Positions 9,510-18,453 of a stretch of DNA of 64,000 nt are shown here, piece by piece. Origin of the DNA: Cytophagaceae bacterium. GTDB taxonomy: Bacteria; Bacteroidota; Bacteroidia; Cytophagales; Flexibacteraceae. How positions within the stretch are numbered: position 1 is the first letter of the stretch; each line of letters starts with the position of its first letter. Both the position numbers and the translations under genes were made by a program. The stretch is taken from NCBI GenBank assembly GCA_027490155.1, contig JAIXYP010000009.1, positions 62,001-126,000 on the forward strand, written 5' to 3'. The notes under the pieces were generated by a model that was not told the DNA's origin, did not search any database, and saw nothing but the letters and a program-made list of their open reading frames with translations.

Positions 9510-9707
9510 CTACTTCCCTGCTTGTTGTACCTTGGTATTGTCTGGCGAAGCAGAATACCAAGCATCGTCTACTGAGGTACTAGGCATCGATAACTTGAGG
9601 ACAATCTTGGCCACAACAATAAGGGCCATCACAAATAGAAGGGTCCGCTCTAGCTTTTTGGAGGTAAATGCGGAGATGTAATCAGAGGAGATCATAGCGG
9701 AGGTCAC
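9510..9707 (-). CDS. Small single-helix membrane protein
   Basis: 65 residues with one predicted membrane helix (about residues 19-38, RTLLFVMALIVVAKIVLKL) and polar ends. No family recognised. It lies upstream of, and on the same strand as, the seven-helix protein, 193 bases apart; an 8-bp hairpin (9489-9496 with 9508-9515) overlaps its stop codon. A short frame like this could be spurious, but the composition is that of a real membrane peptide. Confidence 0.45.
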   Translation of the reverse strand: MTSAMISSDYISAFTSKKLERTLLFVMALIVVAKIVLKLSMPSTSVDDAWYSASPDNTKVQQAGK

Positions 9708-9891
9708 AATTTTAGGTCGTTGGTGTACGCTGTTTAGCTCAAAGTCGAAGGTAAGCTTAGGGAGCTCCCCAATGTTACCACACGATTAAGAACCCTACAT
9801 ATACCAGACCTAAAAGCATGCCAAAATGTTGCACGGCCCTAAAAATATTTTTACTGAGCTTGATCCTAAGGTAACCATATAGATACAAAAA

Positions 9892-9919
9892 CACCCTGTC
9901 TAAGTCAATAGACAGGGTG
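9892..9919 (-). terminator. Terminator of the aconitase gene
   Basis: 9-bp perfect stem (9892-9900 with 9911-9919) and 10-base loop, followed on the minus strand by a run of T residues (the AAAA at 9887-9890 region of the plus strand). It is 39 bases past the aconitase stop codon. Confidence 0.8.
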
Positions 9920-9957
9920 CTTAATGAGTCCCTAATTAAGGTCAATAGACCTTATAG

Positions 9958-12216
9958 CTAGGCTTTACCAATCAAATTAAGGGCACTACCAGATTTGAAC
10001 CATCCGATCTGGCCGTCGTTGTAGGTATGGTTGACGGTGATGGTATCGATGCTACCATCAGCATGGTTAAGGACAACAGATAATGGTTTGCCCGGAGCAA
10101 AGGTATCTAGGCCGACAATATCGATGTTGTCGTCTTCCCGAACGAGGTCATAGTCGGCCACGTTTGCGAATGTGAGGGCCAACATACCTTGTTTCTTGAG
10201 GTTGGTCTCATGGATACGGGCGAAAGATTTGACCAAGATGGCCCTGACGCCAAGGTGGCGTGGCTCCATGGCGGCATGCTCGCGGCTGCTACCCTCGCCA
10301 TAGTTTTCGTCACCAACCACAATGCTACCCAAGCCTACGGCTTTATAGGCACGTTGCACAGCAGGGACTTCGCCATACGATCCGTCAAGCTGTTTTTTGA
10401 CAGTGTTAGGCTTGTCGTTATAGGCATTGATGGCACCTATGAGCAAGTTGTTGCTGATATTGTCAAGGTGTCCACGGAACTTGAGCCAAGGACCAGCCAT
10501 TGAGATATGGTCAGTGGTACATTTGCCTTTAGCTTTGATCAAGAGCTTGAGGCCCTTGATGTCAGTACCTTCCCATGCTTTGAAAGGCTCAAGGAGCTGG
10601 AGGCGATCACTAGTTTCACTAACTAGAACCTGAACGGTGCTGCCATCTACGGCTGGGGCTTGGTAGCCTGCGTCTTCAACTGCAAAACCAAGGATCGGGA
10701 GCTCCAGGCCTTGTGGCTCATCAAGCTTCACCTGTACTCCAGCTTCGTTGGTCAAGGTGTCTGTTATAGGGTTGAAGGTCAAATCTCCTGCAATAGCAAA
10801 AGCCGTAACGATCTCTGGGCTCGCTACGAAGGCATGGGTGTTAGGGTTACCATCTTGCCTTTTGGCAAAGTTCCGGTTAAAGCTAGTGATGATGCTGTTG
10901 GCACGGGTCGGATCATCTGTATGTCGGCTCCATTGGCCGATACATGGTCCGCAGGCATTTGCCATTACGACACCACCCATTTGGTCGAAGGTGGCGAGCA
11001 ACCCATCACGATCGGTGGTATAGCGCACCATTTCCGAGCCTGGAGTGATGGTGTATTCAGCCTTGGCCTTCAGGTTTTTGCTGACAGCTTGACCGGCAAT
11101 GGATGCAGCACGGGTAATATCCTCATAGCTACTATTGGTGCAGCTACCGATAAGGCCAACTTCGAGCTTGGCTGGCCATTTGTTTTCTTTAACAGCAGCA
11201 GCAAATTTGCTTAGAGGCCAAGCCAAATCTGGTGTGAAAGGACCGTTGATGTGCGGCTCCAGCTCGTCGAGGTTGATCTCGATGAGTTGGTCATAGTAGG
11301 CCGAAGGATCAGCCAAGACCTCGTCGTCAGCACGTAAGTGCTCGGCTACAGCATCTGCCAAGGCAGCAACATCAGCGCGATCAGTGCCTGCGAGGTATGC
11401 AGCCATTTTGGGGTCGTAGCCAAAGACCGAAGTCGTAGCTCCAATCTCAGCTCCCATGTTGCAGATTGTACCCTTGCCTGTACAGCTCAGGTTATTAGCA
11501 CCTTCGCCAAAATACTCAACAATGGCACCTGTGCCGCCTTTGACGGTAAGGATACCAGCTACTTTCAGGATCACATCCTTGGCTGAAGCCCAACCACTGA
11601 GTTTGCCTGTTAGGTGTACACCAATGAGTTTCGGGAATTTAAGCTCCCATGCCATACCAGCCATTACATCGACAGCATCTGCACCACCGACACCAATCGC
11701 GATCATGCCGAGGCCACCTGCGTTTGGTGTGTGCGAGTCTGTACCGATCATCATGCCGCCAGGGAAGGCGTAGTTCTCCAGAACGACTTGGTGAATAATA
11801 CCAGCACCCGGTTTCCAGAACCCGATGCCATATTTGTTAGATACCGAGGCTAAGAAATCATAAACTTCCTTGTTGGTATTTTTGGCCACCTCTAGGTCAG
11901 TATCAGCACCCACTTTGGCCTGGATCAGGTGATCACAGTGCACAGTGCTAGGGACGGCGACCTTAGCTTTACCAGCAGACATAAACTGAAGTAATGCCAT
12001 TTGGGCCGTTGCGTCTTGCATTGCAACACGATCCGGAGCAAAATCTACATAAGTCTTGCCACGCTCGAAGGCTTCTTTGGCCTTGCCGTCAAAGAGGTGA
12101 GAATACAAAATTTTCTCAGAAAGTGTCAGCGGACGACCAACTGCTGTGCGAGCAGCGGCAATGCGGGCGGGCATCTGGGCATACAAGCCCTTTATCATCT
12201 CTATATCAAAAGCCAT
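9958..12216 (-). CDS. acnA: Aconitate hydratase, mitochondrial type
   Basis: Interconverts citrate and isocitrate in the TCA cycle with a [4Fe-4S] cluster. The 752-residue product carries the cluster cysteines in SCTNSS (Cys359) and ACGPCIGQW (Cys422, Cys425), the DSH motif at 160-162, and the swivel-domain [10 protein letters not shown] near residue 640. Length and motif spacing match the mitochondrial-type (ACO2-like) aconitases common in Bacteroidota rather than the roughly 890-residue AcnA/IRP type, so the symbol is only approximate. I start at ATG 12216 ([10 protein letters not shown]); the frame runs 35 codons further upstream without family resemblance. A TACTTTTG box at 12363-12370 and a terminator at 9892-9919 suggest a single-gene transcript. 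Confidence 0.96.
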   Translation of the reverse strand: MAFDIEMIKGLYAQMPARIAAARTAVGRPLTLSEKILYSHLFDGKAKEAFERGKTYVDFAPDRVAMQDATAQMALLQFMSAGKAKVAVPSTVHCDHLIQAKVGADTDLEVAKNTNKEVYDFLASVSNKYGIGFWKPGAGIIHQVVLENYAFPGGMMIGTDSHTPNAGGLGMIAIGVGGADAVDVMAGMAWELKFPKLIGVHLTGKLSGWASAKDVILKVAGILTVKGGTGAIVEYFGEGANNLSCTGKGTICNMGAEIGATTSVFGYDPKMAAYLAGTDRADVAALADAVAEHLRADDEVLADPSAYYDQLIEINLDELEPHINGPFTPDLAWPLSKFAAAVKENKWPAKLEVGLIGSCTNSSYEDITRAASIAGQAVSKNLKAKAEYTITPGSEMVRYTTDRDGLLATFDQMGGVVMANACGPCIGQWSRHTDDPTRANSIITSFNRNFAKRQDGNPNTHAFVASPEIVTAFAIAGDLTFNPITDTLTNEAGVQVKLDEPQGLELPILGFAVEDAGYQAPAVDGSTVQVLVSETSDRLQLLEPFKAWEGTDIKGLKLLIKAKGKCTTDHISMAGPWLKFRGHLDNISNNLLIGAINAYNDKPNTVKKQLDGSYGEVPAVQRAYKAVGLGSIVVGDENYGEGSSREHAAMEPRHLGVRAILVKSFARIHETNLKKQGMLALTFANVADYDLVREDDNIDIVGLDTFAPGKPLSVVLNHADGSIDTITVNHTYNDGQIGWFKSGSALNLIGKA

Positions 12217-12362
12217 AAGCGGATTAGGTTGATATGAATGGGGAAAAATTAGGTGACATGATGTTAGTAACGTCCGGTATGGGTTTCCTAGCCATGACCT
12301 TAGGACGCCCCTGACCGACACTAGTGAAGACCGTTATGGTCGCAGGATCGGCTTTGGGTGCC

Positions 12363-12370
12363 CAAAAGTA
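12363..12370 (-). promoter_or_regulatory. Candidate -7 box of aconitase promoter
   Basis: Minus-strand TACTTTTG (consensus TAnnTTTG), about 150 bases before the chosen aconitase start, with a TTTG 25 bases further upstream (12396-12399). Spacing is longer than usual. It lies in the 320-base divergent region 12217-12536, which holds no gene. Confidence 0.45.
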
Positions 12371-12449
12371 GGAAAAATGCCTGCACCAATGGCCACAAAA
12401 TCTGGATTTAGATTATACAATAAGCGGCAAGGGGTCGCGTTTTCTTTCC

Positions 12450-12457
12450 TACTTTTG
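12450..12457 (+). promoter_or_regulatory. Candidate -7 box for cyanophycinase-like gene
   Basis: TACTTTTG followed by CC, 80 bases before the ATG at 12537, in the same divergent region as the aconitase promoter. No clear -33 TTTG. It would place the in-frame ATG at 12462 at or next to the transcript start, supporting the downstream start codon. Confidence 0.45.
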
Positions 12458-12536
12458 CCTTTTGGCAAGTAAGGGTTGGCATTGTCGACCCCTACACAGC
12501 CCGCTTGTTACATCTGAGGCACCCTATCCCCTAAGC

Positions 12537-13415
12537 ATGACCTATCCTAAAGGTAAACTTATCGCCATCGGCGGCAACGTAGATAAAGGCACTGATCCAG
12601 AAGGTGCTGCCAACTATCACGTGGTCAACTTCTTTAGCTCTGGTATCCTGAAGCGGATCATAACCGAAAGTCGTAAAGGCATTGACTCTCAGATAGAGGT
12701 CATCACGACTGCAAGCATGATCCCGGAAGAAGTTGGCAAGAGCTATGAAGAGGCCTTTAGGCGCCTAGGATGCCCCAATGTCGGCCAACTACATATACGG
12801 AATCGGGAGGATGCTCAACGTGCCGAATATGTCGAACGAGTAGCCAAGGCTGATACTGTCATGTTCACTGGTGGCAATCAACTGCGACTTAGTAGCATCT
12901 TTGGTGGGACAGAAGTAGCCCGGACCCTCAAGCGCAAGTACCAACAAGAGGTCTTTCTGATCGCAGGCACAAGTGCAGGTGCTATGGTCATGAGCAACCC
13001 TATGATCTATGGTGGCGAAAGCCATGAATCCTTGATGAAGGGCGAAGTCCACATCACTACAGGACTTGGGCTGATAGAAAACGTGATTATCGATACCCAT
13101 TTTGTCAAACGTGGTCGGTTTGGTAGGCTTGCACAGTCAGTAGCGGCCAACCCAGGCTGCCTCGGCATCGGTCTAGGTGATGACACAGGGGTCTTGATCC
13201 AGAACGGGCACCACATCGAAACGGTGGGCAGTGGTCTTGTCCTGATGTTTGACGGACACAGCATTGGCCATACCAACATTGCTGATTTACCAGAAGGCTA
13301 CCCTATCGCCATCGAGAATTTGATCGTCCACGTGTTAGCCAAGGGCTATATGTATGATATCGAATCTCGCAAGTTTATCCCTACCCTAGAGCCCGTCATT
13401 GATGATGCTGATTAA
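12537..13415 (+). CDS. Cyanophycinase-like S51 family peptidase
   Basis: 292 residues of the class I glutamine-amidotransferase-like fold. FTGGNQLRL at 110-118 and the nucleophile elbow GTSAGA at 144-149 (Ser146) are typical of CphB-type cyanophycinases, as is IIDTHFVKRGRFGRL at 184-198 with His188. The family hydrolyses cyanophycin (multi-L-arginyl-poly-L-aspartate) to beta-Asp-Arg dipeptides. No signal peptide is seen, so the enzyme is probably cytoplasmic. No cyanophycin synthetase or isoaspartyl dipeptidase is in the window, so the true substrate is uncertain. ATG 12537 is chosen over 12462 because similarity starts there. Confidence 0.85.
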   Translation: MTYPKGKLIAIGGNVDKGTDPEGAANYHVVNFFSSGILKRIITESRKGIDSQIEVITTASMIPEEVGKSYEEAFRRLGCPNVGQLHIRNREDAQRAEYVERVAKADTVMFTGGNQLRLSSIFGGTEVARTLKRKYQQEVFLIAGTSAGAMVMSNPMIYGGESHESLMKGEVHITTGLGLIENVIIDTHFVKRGRFGRLAQSVAANPGCLGIGLGDDTGVLIQNGHHIETVGSGLVLMFDGHSIGHTNIADLPEGYPIAIENLIVHVLAKGYMYDIESRKFIPTLEPVIDDAD

Positions 13416-13517
13416 TTCAGTTGCTTATCACGATCTCTTTCCAAGCCCACCCTATTGTTTCGAAGTGCCTTTGTGCCAAATTTCATCCTCGCCATAAGTT
13501 AACATCACTAAGCCAAA

Positions 13518-16118
13518 ATGGCTGGTATCGGGTCTCGCAATTCAGAAAATCAGGCGACTGTTGGCACCAAGAAGCCACGTCATGCCCACAAGCCGAAGCC
13601 GCAATGGTTGCTTTTGCTTGAGGACAAGCGCGCCATCAAGTCTGTCGGGATGCTGGAAGTGATAGGTTCCTTGCTCCTGATTTTGGCCTGTATTTCCTAC
13701 CTGTTCACAGGGGTTGAGGATCAGAGTTTTATCCTAGGGACGAGCACGGCACCCTACAGCGAGGTAGCCAAAGATGCCGAAAACTGGATAGGCATCATTG
13801 GGGCTTATTGTTCGCACTGGTTGCTTTATACCGGCATCGGTATTGGGGCATTTCTTTTGCTTTTCATCGTCCTCATCCATGGAATCAAGACCTTGTTCAA
13901 GATCGAAAGCATCAATATACGGTCGGTCAATAACTTCTGTTTGTTTTGGGCCTTTTGGCTTTCTATCACCCTTAGCTTCTTGTTTCTGGTCACTGACATA
14001 GACGTGTCATACACCTATCTAGGCGGGTCAATCGGTTACGAGCTTGCGGTTTTCTTGTTCGGACTCGTCGGTTGGGGCTTACCAGTCTTGATTTTAGTGG
14101 CTGCTGTGCTACATTTTGTTTGGTATTTTGGGATGGTTAGTTGGCCAAACCTTTGGGGCGGCCAGAAGTTACCAGAGTCCGGGCCAGACCTCGAAGTAGT
14201 CCCAGAGGTAGGCAAACCTAGGGTTAGATCAAGTACAAACGTTGGTCGTAGTAAGTCACAATTAGACGATGATGTTGATACCGAGGAGGACGATACCGAC
14301 GATTTCGATCAAGACGAAATAGAGGTTATTGATCCTTTCAAAGAAAGTGAAAATGGCAGTATGGTGGATAAATTTGGGCATGGCAACAGAACCAATGTCC
14401 AGACTAATAGCTCAAATACCGAGCCCGCTCCTACCCTTTTTACCTACGAGCGTCCGGCTGGCACCCCTCCCATTAACTTGCCATTTACGGCAGGCACCAC
14501 CACAGGCCCAGGGTTCGAAATCATAAAACCTCCCGTGATGGCCTCAGAGCCTATCTTAGAGTTTGAGACCATCACCCGTGTCGAAAACGAACCAACAGCA
14601 CGCAAGGTCGAGAACTATGACCCTACTTTAGATCTTAGTACCTATCAGCACCCAGTACTGCCGCTCCTGAACCAAGCGCCACAGCAAACCTTCGAGGTGG
14701 ATGAGGACGAACTAGCCGCCAACAAGGACCGCATCCTAGAAACCCTCGGCAACTATGGTGTAAGTATTGCGACGATCAAAGCCACTATTGGGCCGACAGT
14801 TACCCTTTACGAAATTGTACCTGAAGCGGGAGTAAGGGTAAGCAAAATCAAGAATCTTGAGGACGACATTGCTTTGAGCCTTGCAGCTCTCGGGATCAGG
14901 ATTATTGCCCCAATGCCAGGACGTGGCACTATCGGAATAGAGGTCCCGAACAAAAGGCGGGAAACGGTCTATCTGAGCTCGGTCATGACGACTGAGAAAT
15001 TCATGCGAAGCACGATGGATTTGCCTATTGTCCTTGGCAAAACAATTAGCAATGAGGTAATGGTTGTCGATCTGGCCCGGATGCCTCACCTCCTGATGGC
15101 AGGTGCCACAGGCCAAGGCAAGTCCGTTGGAATCAACATCTTGTTGACTTCTCTTTTATTCAAGAAACACCCATCTCAGCTCAAGTTGGTCTTGGTCGAC
15201 CCAAAAAAGGTTGAGCTGTCAGTTTATAGCAAGATCGAGAACCACTTCTTGGCCAAGCTTCCTGGCGATGATGAGGCCATCATTACCGATACCCGTAAGG
15301 TGGTCCATACGCTCAATTCCCTATGTGAGGAGATGGATACCCGCTACTTGCTGCTTAAAGATGCAGGCTGCCGGAACATCAAGGAATACAACGAAAAATT
15401 CATCGAACGACGCTTACTGCCAACCAAGGGACATAAGTTTCTTCCATTCATAGTCTTGGTGATTGATGAGCTGGCTGATTTGATGATGACTGCAGGCAAA
15501 GAAGTCGAAACACCTATTGCACGCCTTGCACAGCTGGCTAGGGCGATCGGTATCCACCTTGTAGTTGCCACCCAGCGCCCCTCGGTCAACGTTATTACTG
15601 GTCTCATCAAGGCCAACTTCCCAGCTAGGCTATCCTTTAAGGTAACCAGCAAGGTTGACTCACGCACCATCCTTGATGCTGGCGGGGCTGAGCAACTTGT
15701 AGGCCAAGGAGATATGCTACTGTCCCAAGGGTCAGAGATTATTAGGCTACAATGTCCTTTTGTGGATACACCAGAGGTTGAGCGCATCTGTGACTATATC
15801 GGTGGGCAGAAAGGGTATGATCAAGCATACGAGCTACCAGTAGTCGAAAGCATGGACGAAGGTGACAAAGGCGACTTTGACCCATCAGAGATTGACCCGC
15901 TTTTTGCAGAGGCGGCCAGGATCATCGTCAATATGCAGATCGGCAGTACTTCGCAGCTACAACGCAAGCTCAAGCTGGGTTATAATAGGGCTGGTCGTCT
16001 CATGGATCAGCTGCAACAGCATGGTATCGTGGGTGCCAACCAAGGCAGCAAACCACGAGAGGTACTGATCGCTGAACCAGATTTCCTTGAAGCTAGGTTG
16101 CGTGAGCTCGGCATGTAG
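13518..16118 (+). CDS. ftsK: DNA translocase FtsK/SpoIIIE
   Basis: Membrane-anchored hexameric DNA pump that clears and aligns chromosome termini at the division septum. 866 residues: four membrane helices in the first 205 residues (about 46-64, 100-121, 142-159, 173-203), a linker with a strongly acidic run (about 249-275), then the motor with Walker A GATGQGKS at 529-536 and the FtsK segment LVLVDPKKVELSVY shortly after, and a C-terminal winged-helix gamma domain (about 800-866) that would read KOPS-like sites. Length and order are normal for Bacteroidota. An inverted repeat follows the stop codon. Confidence 0.97.
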   Translation: MAGIGSRNSENQATVGTKKPRHAHKPKPQWLLLLEDKRAIKSVGMLEVIGSLLLILACISYLFTGVEDQSFILGTSTAPYSEVAKDAENWIGIIGAYCSHWLLYTGIGIGAFLLLFIVLIHGIKTLFKIESINIRSVNNFCLFWAFWLSITLSFLFLVTDIDVSYTYLGGSIGYELAVFLFGLVGWGLPVLILVAAVLHFVWYFGMVSWPNLWGGQKLPESGPDLEVVPEVGKPRVRSSTNVGRSKSQLDDDVDTEEDDTDDFDQDEIEVIDPFKESENGSMVDKFGHGNRTNVQTNSSNTEPAPTLFTYERPAGTPPINLPFTAGTTTGPGFEIIKPPVMASEPILEFETITRVENEPTARKVENYDPTLDLSTYQHPVLPLLNQAPQQTFEVDEDELAANKDRILETLGNYGVSIATIKATIGPTVTLYEIVPEAGVRVSKIKNLEDDIALSLAALGIRIIAPMPGRGTIGIEVPNKRRETVYLSSVMTTEKFMRSTMDLPIVLGKTISNEVMVVDLARMPHLLMAGATGQGKSVGINILLTSLLFKKHPSQLKLVLVDPKKVELSVYSKIENHFLAKLPGDDEAIITDTRKVVHTLNSLCEEMDTRYLLLKDAGCRNIKEYNEKFIERRLLPTKGHKFLPFIVLVIDELADLMMTAGKEVETPIARLAQLARAIGIHLVVATQRPSVNVITGLIKANFPARLSFKVTSKVDSRTILDAGGAEQLVGQGDMLLSQGSEIIRLQCPFVDTPEVERICDYIGGQKGYDQAYELPVVESMDEGDKGDFDPSEIDPLFAEAARIIVNMQIGSTSQLQRKLKLGYNRAGRLMDQLQQHGIVGANQGSKPREVLIAEPDFLEARLRELGM

Positions 16119-16119
16119 G

Positions 16120-16168
16120 CGGCCTTAGCGATTTGACCTTGGGGCTGATGTTTGTTAACCTAAGGCCG
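16120..16168 (+). repeat. Inverted repeat after ftsK
   Basis: Nine-base arms CGGCCTTAG (16120-16128) and CTAAGGCCG (16160-16168) flank a 31-base loop that also contains TTGACC, complementary to GGTCAA about 25 bases beyond the right arm. There is no U-run, so it is not a standard intrinsic terminator. Function unknown. The 235-base convergent gap 16119-16353 holds nothing else recognisable. Confidence 0.4.
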
Positions 16169-16353
16169 TTAAGGAAAGTAGACACTACGGTCAAGGATAT
16201 GATAAGGCCATATCGTAAAAAGCCCTGTGATTCTAATGTCATTGGCACTGCGGAAGATGCCACCGCAATCTTGCTGTCCTAGCTGAAAAATTCGGAGACC
16301 CCAAGCGTAAAATAGGTGCAGTGATACTATTTGGCCTCGAATTTAGGTAATAG

Positions 16354-16686
16354 CTAGGCCATCTCCCTCTCTATCACCACACCTTGCCGGCCAATCGAAA
16401 GCTGATTGCCTGCCTCTGATTGGTCTTGAGCCAAAAGGTCAGCAAGTAGTTTACGCGATTTGTCCGTGAATTTGTCTTGGCTTAATTCTATGTTACGGAG
16501 GATATCCACAAGGCAGTTAACCTTGCCTTCGAGCGGGTAATAGGCATTGACCAAAACCATTTTGGTATCCTTCAGGACACAATAGCCACTCTTGAAGTTG
16601 CCCTTCTCATATCGCAGCATATAGTCACTTTCAGCAAAAAGGTCCTCGAGCTTGTGCAAAAAATGGGGTGTGTACTTGATGACCAT
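16354..16686 (-). CDS. Conserved small soluble protein, unknown function
   Basis: 110 residues starting MVIKYTPHFLHKLEDLFAESDY. The sequence, with a central beta region (YEKGNFKSGYCVLKDTKMVLVNAYYPLEGK), resembles a small conserved protein common beside ftsK and lolA-type genes in Bacteroidota, as far as I can recall; no function is known. The open frame extends to 16725, but ATG 16686 gives the family-like N-terminus. Transcribed convergently with ftsK and divergently from the DUF6787 gene. Soluble, with no signal peptide or membrane segment. Confidence 0.75.
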   Translation of the reverse strand: MVIKYTPHFLHKLEDLFAESDYMLRYEKGNFKSGYCVLKDTKMVLVNAYYPLEGKVNCLVDILRNIELSQDKFTDKSRKLLADLLAQDQSEAGNQLSIGRQGVVIEREMA

Positions 16687-16801
16687 TGGGATAAGGCGCT
16701 TGGTGTGAGCCAAAGAAGGAACCAAATTTAAGCAAAAGGCTTAAATCAAAAGGTCTGAATAGGTAATCTGTTCTGCACCTTTATACGTAGGTATGTAAAG
16801 C

Positions 16802-16809
16802 TAATTTTG
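16802..16809 (+). promoter_or_regulatory. Candidate -7 box for DUF6787 gene
   Basis: TAATTTTG (consensus TAnnTTTG), about 133 bases before ATG 16942. It overlaps the first ATT-type codon of the extended frame, which argues for the downstream start. No convincing -33 element. Confidence 0.35.
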
Positions 16810-16941
16810 ATTGAGCTAGACCAGAACCCGTTGAGTCAGTTTAATCAAGGCTCCTTAACTGCGAAATGTGGGCAAAAAATCTTGGGCATTTGGGCCTTGC
16901 CCTGCCTAGCAGTACCTTTGTCAAGACCTCGATATCAACTT

Positions 16942-17301
16942 ATGTCAGATACGTACGAAGCTAACAAAACGCCTCAAGCAGCTACAATCAACCCTAGCTT
17001 TTTAGCCAAACTTAAGCTACGCTGGCAGCTGGAGTCTAACCTGCAGGTATTTATGGTCCTGTTGACTTTTACACTTACTGGCAGCACGGTAGCCTACCTA
17101 CGCAAATCGATCTTTTTGTGGTTTGGTTTCACGCCAGATACACCATGGTATGTCAAGACGGTCACTTACATCTTGGTAGTTTTTCCGCTATACCAAGTAC
17201 TGATTCTGGTCTATGGCAGCATCTTGGGCCAGTTTTCTTTCTTCTGGAACTACGAGAAGAAAATGATCTCACGTTTCAGGCGTAAGCGCAAAGCCCAATA
17301 G
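16942..17301 (+). CDS. DUF6787 family small membrane protein
   Basis: 119 residues with two long membrane helices (about residues 35-55 and 70-95, the second containing VVFPLYQVLILVYGSILGQFSFFW) and a basic C-terminal tail (KMISRFRRKRK). The LKLRWQLESNLQVFMVLLTF start and the GQFSFFWNYEKKM end are characteristic of DUF6787, a Bacteroidota family often found beside menaquinone genes or other conserved small genes. Function unknown. Its last 33 bases overlap the 3' end of the convergent menE-like gene. Confidence 0.8.
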   Translation: MSDTYEANKTPQAATINPSFLAKLKLRWQLESNLQVFMVLLTFTLTGSTVAYLRKSIFLWFGFTPDTPWYVKTVTYILVVFPLYQVLILVYGSILGQFSFFWNYEKKMISRFRRKRKAQ

Positions 17302-18399
17302 ATTCAAAACCTGTGCTTGGTTTGCGACAAAGTCAATTTTTCCGGTTGGGGTCCGTAAAAATGCAGGCAAATTGAGTATGGCCTTGGGCATTTTGTATCG
17401 GTCTATTTGTTCCAGCTCGGCTAGCAGGTTCGACCTAAATTCAGCCAATTGGATAAGTTCGGACGCTCCCAGGCCTTCCAAAACAACAACAAGTTGTTGG
17501 CCAAGGCGTAGATCTGGTATGGCTGTTACCCAATAGCACCTGCCATCAAAGTGTCGTTTCATGGTAGGTGCTATTTGATATTCCACCCAGTCGGCACTGA
17601 CTTTAAGCCCACCAGTGTTGAAGACCCGATCTGCTCTTCCAAGATACACAAGCAATCGACCGTCAATTGTAACTAAGTCATTGGTCGTAACCCATTTATT
17701 GTCCGTGACTTCAGCTTTGATCATAAAGCACCCGCGCTCATCTTGCTCTACTTGAATGTTGTCGAATAACTGATAAGCAGGAGTACCATCTAGCATTAGA
17801 GCCTGACCACCTAATTTCATTAGGGCGATGTGACTTGCTGTTTCAGTCATGCCATAACCTATCCAGACCTCTAGTCCATGATCTTTAATTTGGGTATTTA
17901 GAGATGGATTGACAGCAGCACCACCAAGGAGCATTTGGCGACAAGTGGACTTTAGCCTTGGCAAATTGTATCCCAATGCTGACTGAAACTGCATTGGCAC
18001 CATAGAGACAAAGTCAAAGTGTACCTCAGGAGGGACCCATCCAAAAGGATCAGATGCAGGAGCCACGACATAGCAATCAGCATTGAGTTTGGTAGCACGA
18101 TAAAGCATCATGAACCCTGCGATGTAGGCTACATTTAGGCAACACAAGAAGGTCTGTCCAGGCAATAGTCCAAAGTAATTGGCGGTGTTAAGGACACTAG
18201 CATCTAGCTGTTGCCGCTTTAGGCGTACCGTTTGAGGAACCCCTGTGGACCCAGAGGTAGTAAACTCGAAGACATCACGATCAGCTAAAATCTGATGCCA
18301 TGCCCCAATCACTTCCTGCTCATATTCGCTTAGTGGGAAGTGGGACATATCCCCAGAGTTATGGCTATCGAGGTATCCGTGTTGAAGGTGCAGCCTCAT
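17269..18399 (-). CDS. menE: o-Succinylbenzoate-CoA ligase-like AMP-binding enzyme
   Basis: 376-residue adenylate-forming enzyme: the P-loop TTSGSTGVP at 47-55, GYGMTETASHIAL near residue 190, YLGRADRVFNTGGLKV near 265-280, and C-terminal PTGKIDF near residue 355 with the catalytic lysine. The short length and lack of an N-terminal subdomain match the abbreviated MenE of Bacteroidota, which activates o-succinylbenzoate for menaquinone synthesis. It lies 54 bases downstream of lpxB on the same strand, and a MenI-like thioesterase is encoded at 56.6 kb. A different acyl-CoA ligase function cannot be excluded. Convergent overlap of 33 bases with the DUF6787 gene. Confidence 0.82.
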   Translation of the reverse strand: MRLHLQHGYLDSHNSGDMSHFPLSEYEQEVIGAWHQILADRDVFEFTTSGSTGVPQTVRLKRQQLDASVLNTANYFGLLPGQTFLCCLNVAYIAGFMMLYRATKLNADCYVVAPASDPFGWVPPEVHFDFVSMVPMQFQSALGYNLPRLKSTCRQMLLGGAAVNPSLNTQIKDHGLEVWIGYGMTETASHIALMKLGGQALMLDGTPAYQLFDNIQVEQDERGCFMIKAEVTDNKWVTTNDLVTIDGRLLVYLGRADRVFNTGGLKVSADWVEYQIAPTMKRHFDGRCYWVTAIPDLRLGQQLVVVLEGLGASELIQLAEFRSNLLAELEQIDRYKMPKAILNLPAFLRTPTGKIDFVANQAQVLNLLGFALTPET

Positions 18400-18453
18400 T
18401 GCTATTGACTATACATCTGGAATACAGAGAGGCCTTTAATCTTAGGGACAGGC

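Noticed and set aside
10107-11853. Several open frames opposite or across the aconitase gene
   Set aside because: They are shadows: no start context, no family similarity, and they lie wholly within a conserved gene.
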